The position numbers and the translations under genes were made by a program. DNA of 5,769 bases from CAZXPG01 sp964643145. GTDB taxonomy: Bacteria > Pseudomonadota > Alphaproteobacteria > Rickettsiales > Arcanibacteraceae. Where the stretch lies: positions 1-5,769 of the forward strand of contig CAZXPG010000076.1 in NCBI GenBank assembly GCA_964643145.1. The letters run 5' to 3'. A model generated the notes under the pieces. The model had not been told where the DNA came from. It did no database searches and saw only the letters and a list, made by a program, of their open reading frames with translations. Positions within the stretch are counted from its first letter, which is position 1, and each line of letters opens with the position of its first letter. Below are positions 4,649-5,769 of the stretch, one piece after another.

Positions 4649-5769
4649 CTAGATTATCCCCATCTGCTTCCCTATCTGTGTAAAAGCCTCTACTGCCTGC
4701 ATAATATGGCTCTCGCTATGGGCAGCGGAAATTTGCACGCGGATACGGGCTTGGCCTTCTGGCACGACAGGATAGAAAAACCCTACCACGTAAATGCCTT
4801 CTTCACATAAAGCGGCAGCCATTTGCTGTGCTATATGTGCATCTCCCAGCATCACCGGACAGATTGGGTGGGTATCGCCAGAAAGGGTAAATCCGGCTTC
4901 CTGCATGGCACGCCGAAAAAGCTTAGTATTATTCTCTAGCTTTTGTTGCAGGAATGAAGAAGTGCCAAGCAGGTCAAGTGCTTGTAATATGCCACCTACA
5001 ATAGTGGGGGCTAAGCTGTTAGAGAAAAGATAGGGGCGGGAGCGCTGGCGGAGCAGTGCCACAATTTCCTTGTGTGCAGCAGTGAAGCCGCCAGAGGCGC
5101 CGCCTAAGGCTTTGCCAAAAGTGCTGGTGATAATGTCTACCTTGTCAATTACATTATAAAGTTCAGCTGTGCCTCTGCCGGTTTTGCCGATAAAGCCGGT
5201 GGCGTGGGAATCGTCAATCATCACCAGCGCATCATAACGTGCGGCAAGGGCGGTGATAACATCCACCTGGGCGATAATCCCATCCATAGAAAACACGCCA
5301 TCAGACACAATTAATATGCGGCGTTTTCCAGCAGTGCGTGCAGTTTTTAACTGGCTTTCCAGCGCGTCCATATCGTTGTTGTTATAGCGATAACGGGCAG
5401 CCTTGCATAAACGTACGCCGTCAATAATAGAGGCGTGGTTGAGTGCATCAGAAATAATAGCGTCTTCTTCTTGCAGTAGCGGTTCAAACAGCCCGCCATT
5501 GGCATCAAAAGCAGCAGCATAAAGGATAGCGTCTTCCATGCCAACAAAGGCGGCAATACGTTCTTCCAGTGCTTTATGAATATCCTGGGTGCCACAGATA
5601 AAACGCACCGACGACAGGCCGAAGCCGTGGCTATCCAGTGTGACTTTGGCAGCGTTAATAATATCTGGGTGGGAAGATAGTCCCAGATAGTTATTGGCAC
5701 AGAAATTAAGCAGCGGCGGTTTCAAGGATGAAGTGCAACGGTTTGGTTTAGCATAGCATTTTTGGTAAT
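4649..5769 (-). CDS. kbl: 2-amino-3-ketobutyrate CoA ligase (glycine C-acetyltransferase), 5'-partial
   Basis: PLP-dependent enzyme of the alpha-oxoamine synthase family. With threonine dehydrogenase it degrades threonine: 2-amino-3-ketobutyrate plus CoA gives glycine plus acetyl-CoA, in the cytoplasm. The visible 372 residues track E. coli Kbl (398 aa, recalled) closely: NFCANNYLGL near the visible start, SVRFICGTQ, SDALNHASIIDG, SDGVFSMDG, DDSHATGF, the PLP-lysine motif TFGKALGGASGG (Lys codon 5113-5111), RPYLFSNSL, and GFFYPVVPEGQARIR near the C-terminus. These separate it from BioF and HemA. The only possible start in the window is a TTG at 5725, but that would remove the N-terminal segment. 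The frame stays open to the edge and reads YAKPNRCTSS, which can be aligned with the KEERIITS region of E. coli Kbl, so the true start lies outside the window. The stop is TAG at 4651-4649. No tdh gene follows; a palindromic repeat and a Zur-type operator do. Product call is firm; only the 5' end is missing. Confidence 0.95.
   Translation of the reverse strand, partial: YQKCYAKPNRCTSSLKPPLLNFCANNYLGLSSHPDIINAAKVTLDSHGFGLSSVRFICGTQDIHKALEERIAAFVGMEDAILYAAAFDANGGLFEPLLQEEDAIISDALNHASIIDGVRLCKAARYRYNNNDMDALESQLKTARTAGKRRILIVSDGVFSMDGIIAQVDVITALAARYDALVMIDDSHATGFIGKTGRGTAELYNVIDKVDIITSTFGKALGGASGGFTAAHKEIVALLRQRSRPYLFSNSLAPTIVGGILQALDLLGTSSFLQQKLENNTKLFRRAMQEAGFTLSGDTHPICPVMLGDAHIAQQMAAALCEEGIYVVGFFYPVVPEGQARIRVQISAAHSESHIMQAVEAFTQIGKQMGII

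Noticed and set aside
3176..5725. TTG at 5725 as the kbl start, and ATG at 3182 as the ATPase start
   Set aside because: The kbl frame stays open to the window edge with sequence alignable to the missing N-terminus, so TTG is only the first possible start in view. For the ATPase, GGGAG lies 5 nt before ATG 3170 and inside the longer version.

Overview
The window looks like a bacterial chromosome segment, most likely from an alphaproteobacterium. That assignment is inference, resting on gene content, moderate base composition and palindromic repeats resembling the in-gene palindromic elements of Rickettsiales-type genomes. Every convincing gene is on the minus strand, so transcription runs from right to left.

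Right part (4649-5769): the 3' part of kbl, encoding 2-amino-3-ketobutyrate CoA ligase. Its reading frame runs off the right edge without a start.

Middle (4517-4648): the kbl/operon gap. It holds a perfect 21-bp-arm palindrome directly after the kbl stop and, 3 bp further on, a near-canonical Zur operator.

Putative Zur-controlled metal operon (4516 down to 73): (1) a ZnuA-type zinc-binding protein with an acidic/His-rich loop and an extra C-terminal TlpA/thioredoxin-like domain with CAPC; (2) a LolD/MacB-type ABC ATPase; (3) a MacB/FtsX-type permease; (4) and (5) two tandem DUF3299-type envelope proteins, each with a CxxC pair. The first four genes overlap by 4-7 nt. The ABC pair is not ZnuBC. 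The layout recalls the zinc-regulated zrg locus of Vibrio (binding protein, MacB-like ABC pair, DUF3299 proteins), but with a ZnuA-thioredoxin fusion as the binding protein. A reasonable model is Zur-repressed zinc capture in the periplasm coupled to an ABC machine that moves metal or a metal-binding client, with thiol chemistry in three of the five proteins.

Genes 4 and 5 have been separated by a compact 237-bp non-coding element (661-897). It is flanked by a 12-bp direct repeat that looks like a target-site duplication, has a 15-bp-arm palindrome at each end, and is built almost entirely of hairpins arranged symmetrically around position 781. Removing the element and one duplication restores a longer gene 4 whose stop overlaps the gene 5 start by 11 nt, matching the rest of the operon. 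The present gene 4 C-terminus is translated from the element's palindrome. The right end of a second copy lies at 1-63, and a lone palindrome of the same family follows kbl.

I found no tRNA, rRNA, CRISPR array or transposase gene.
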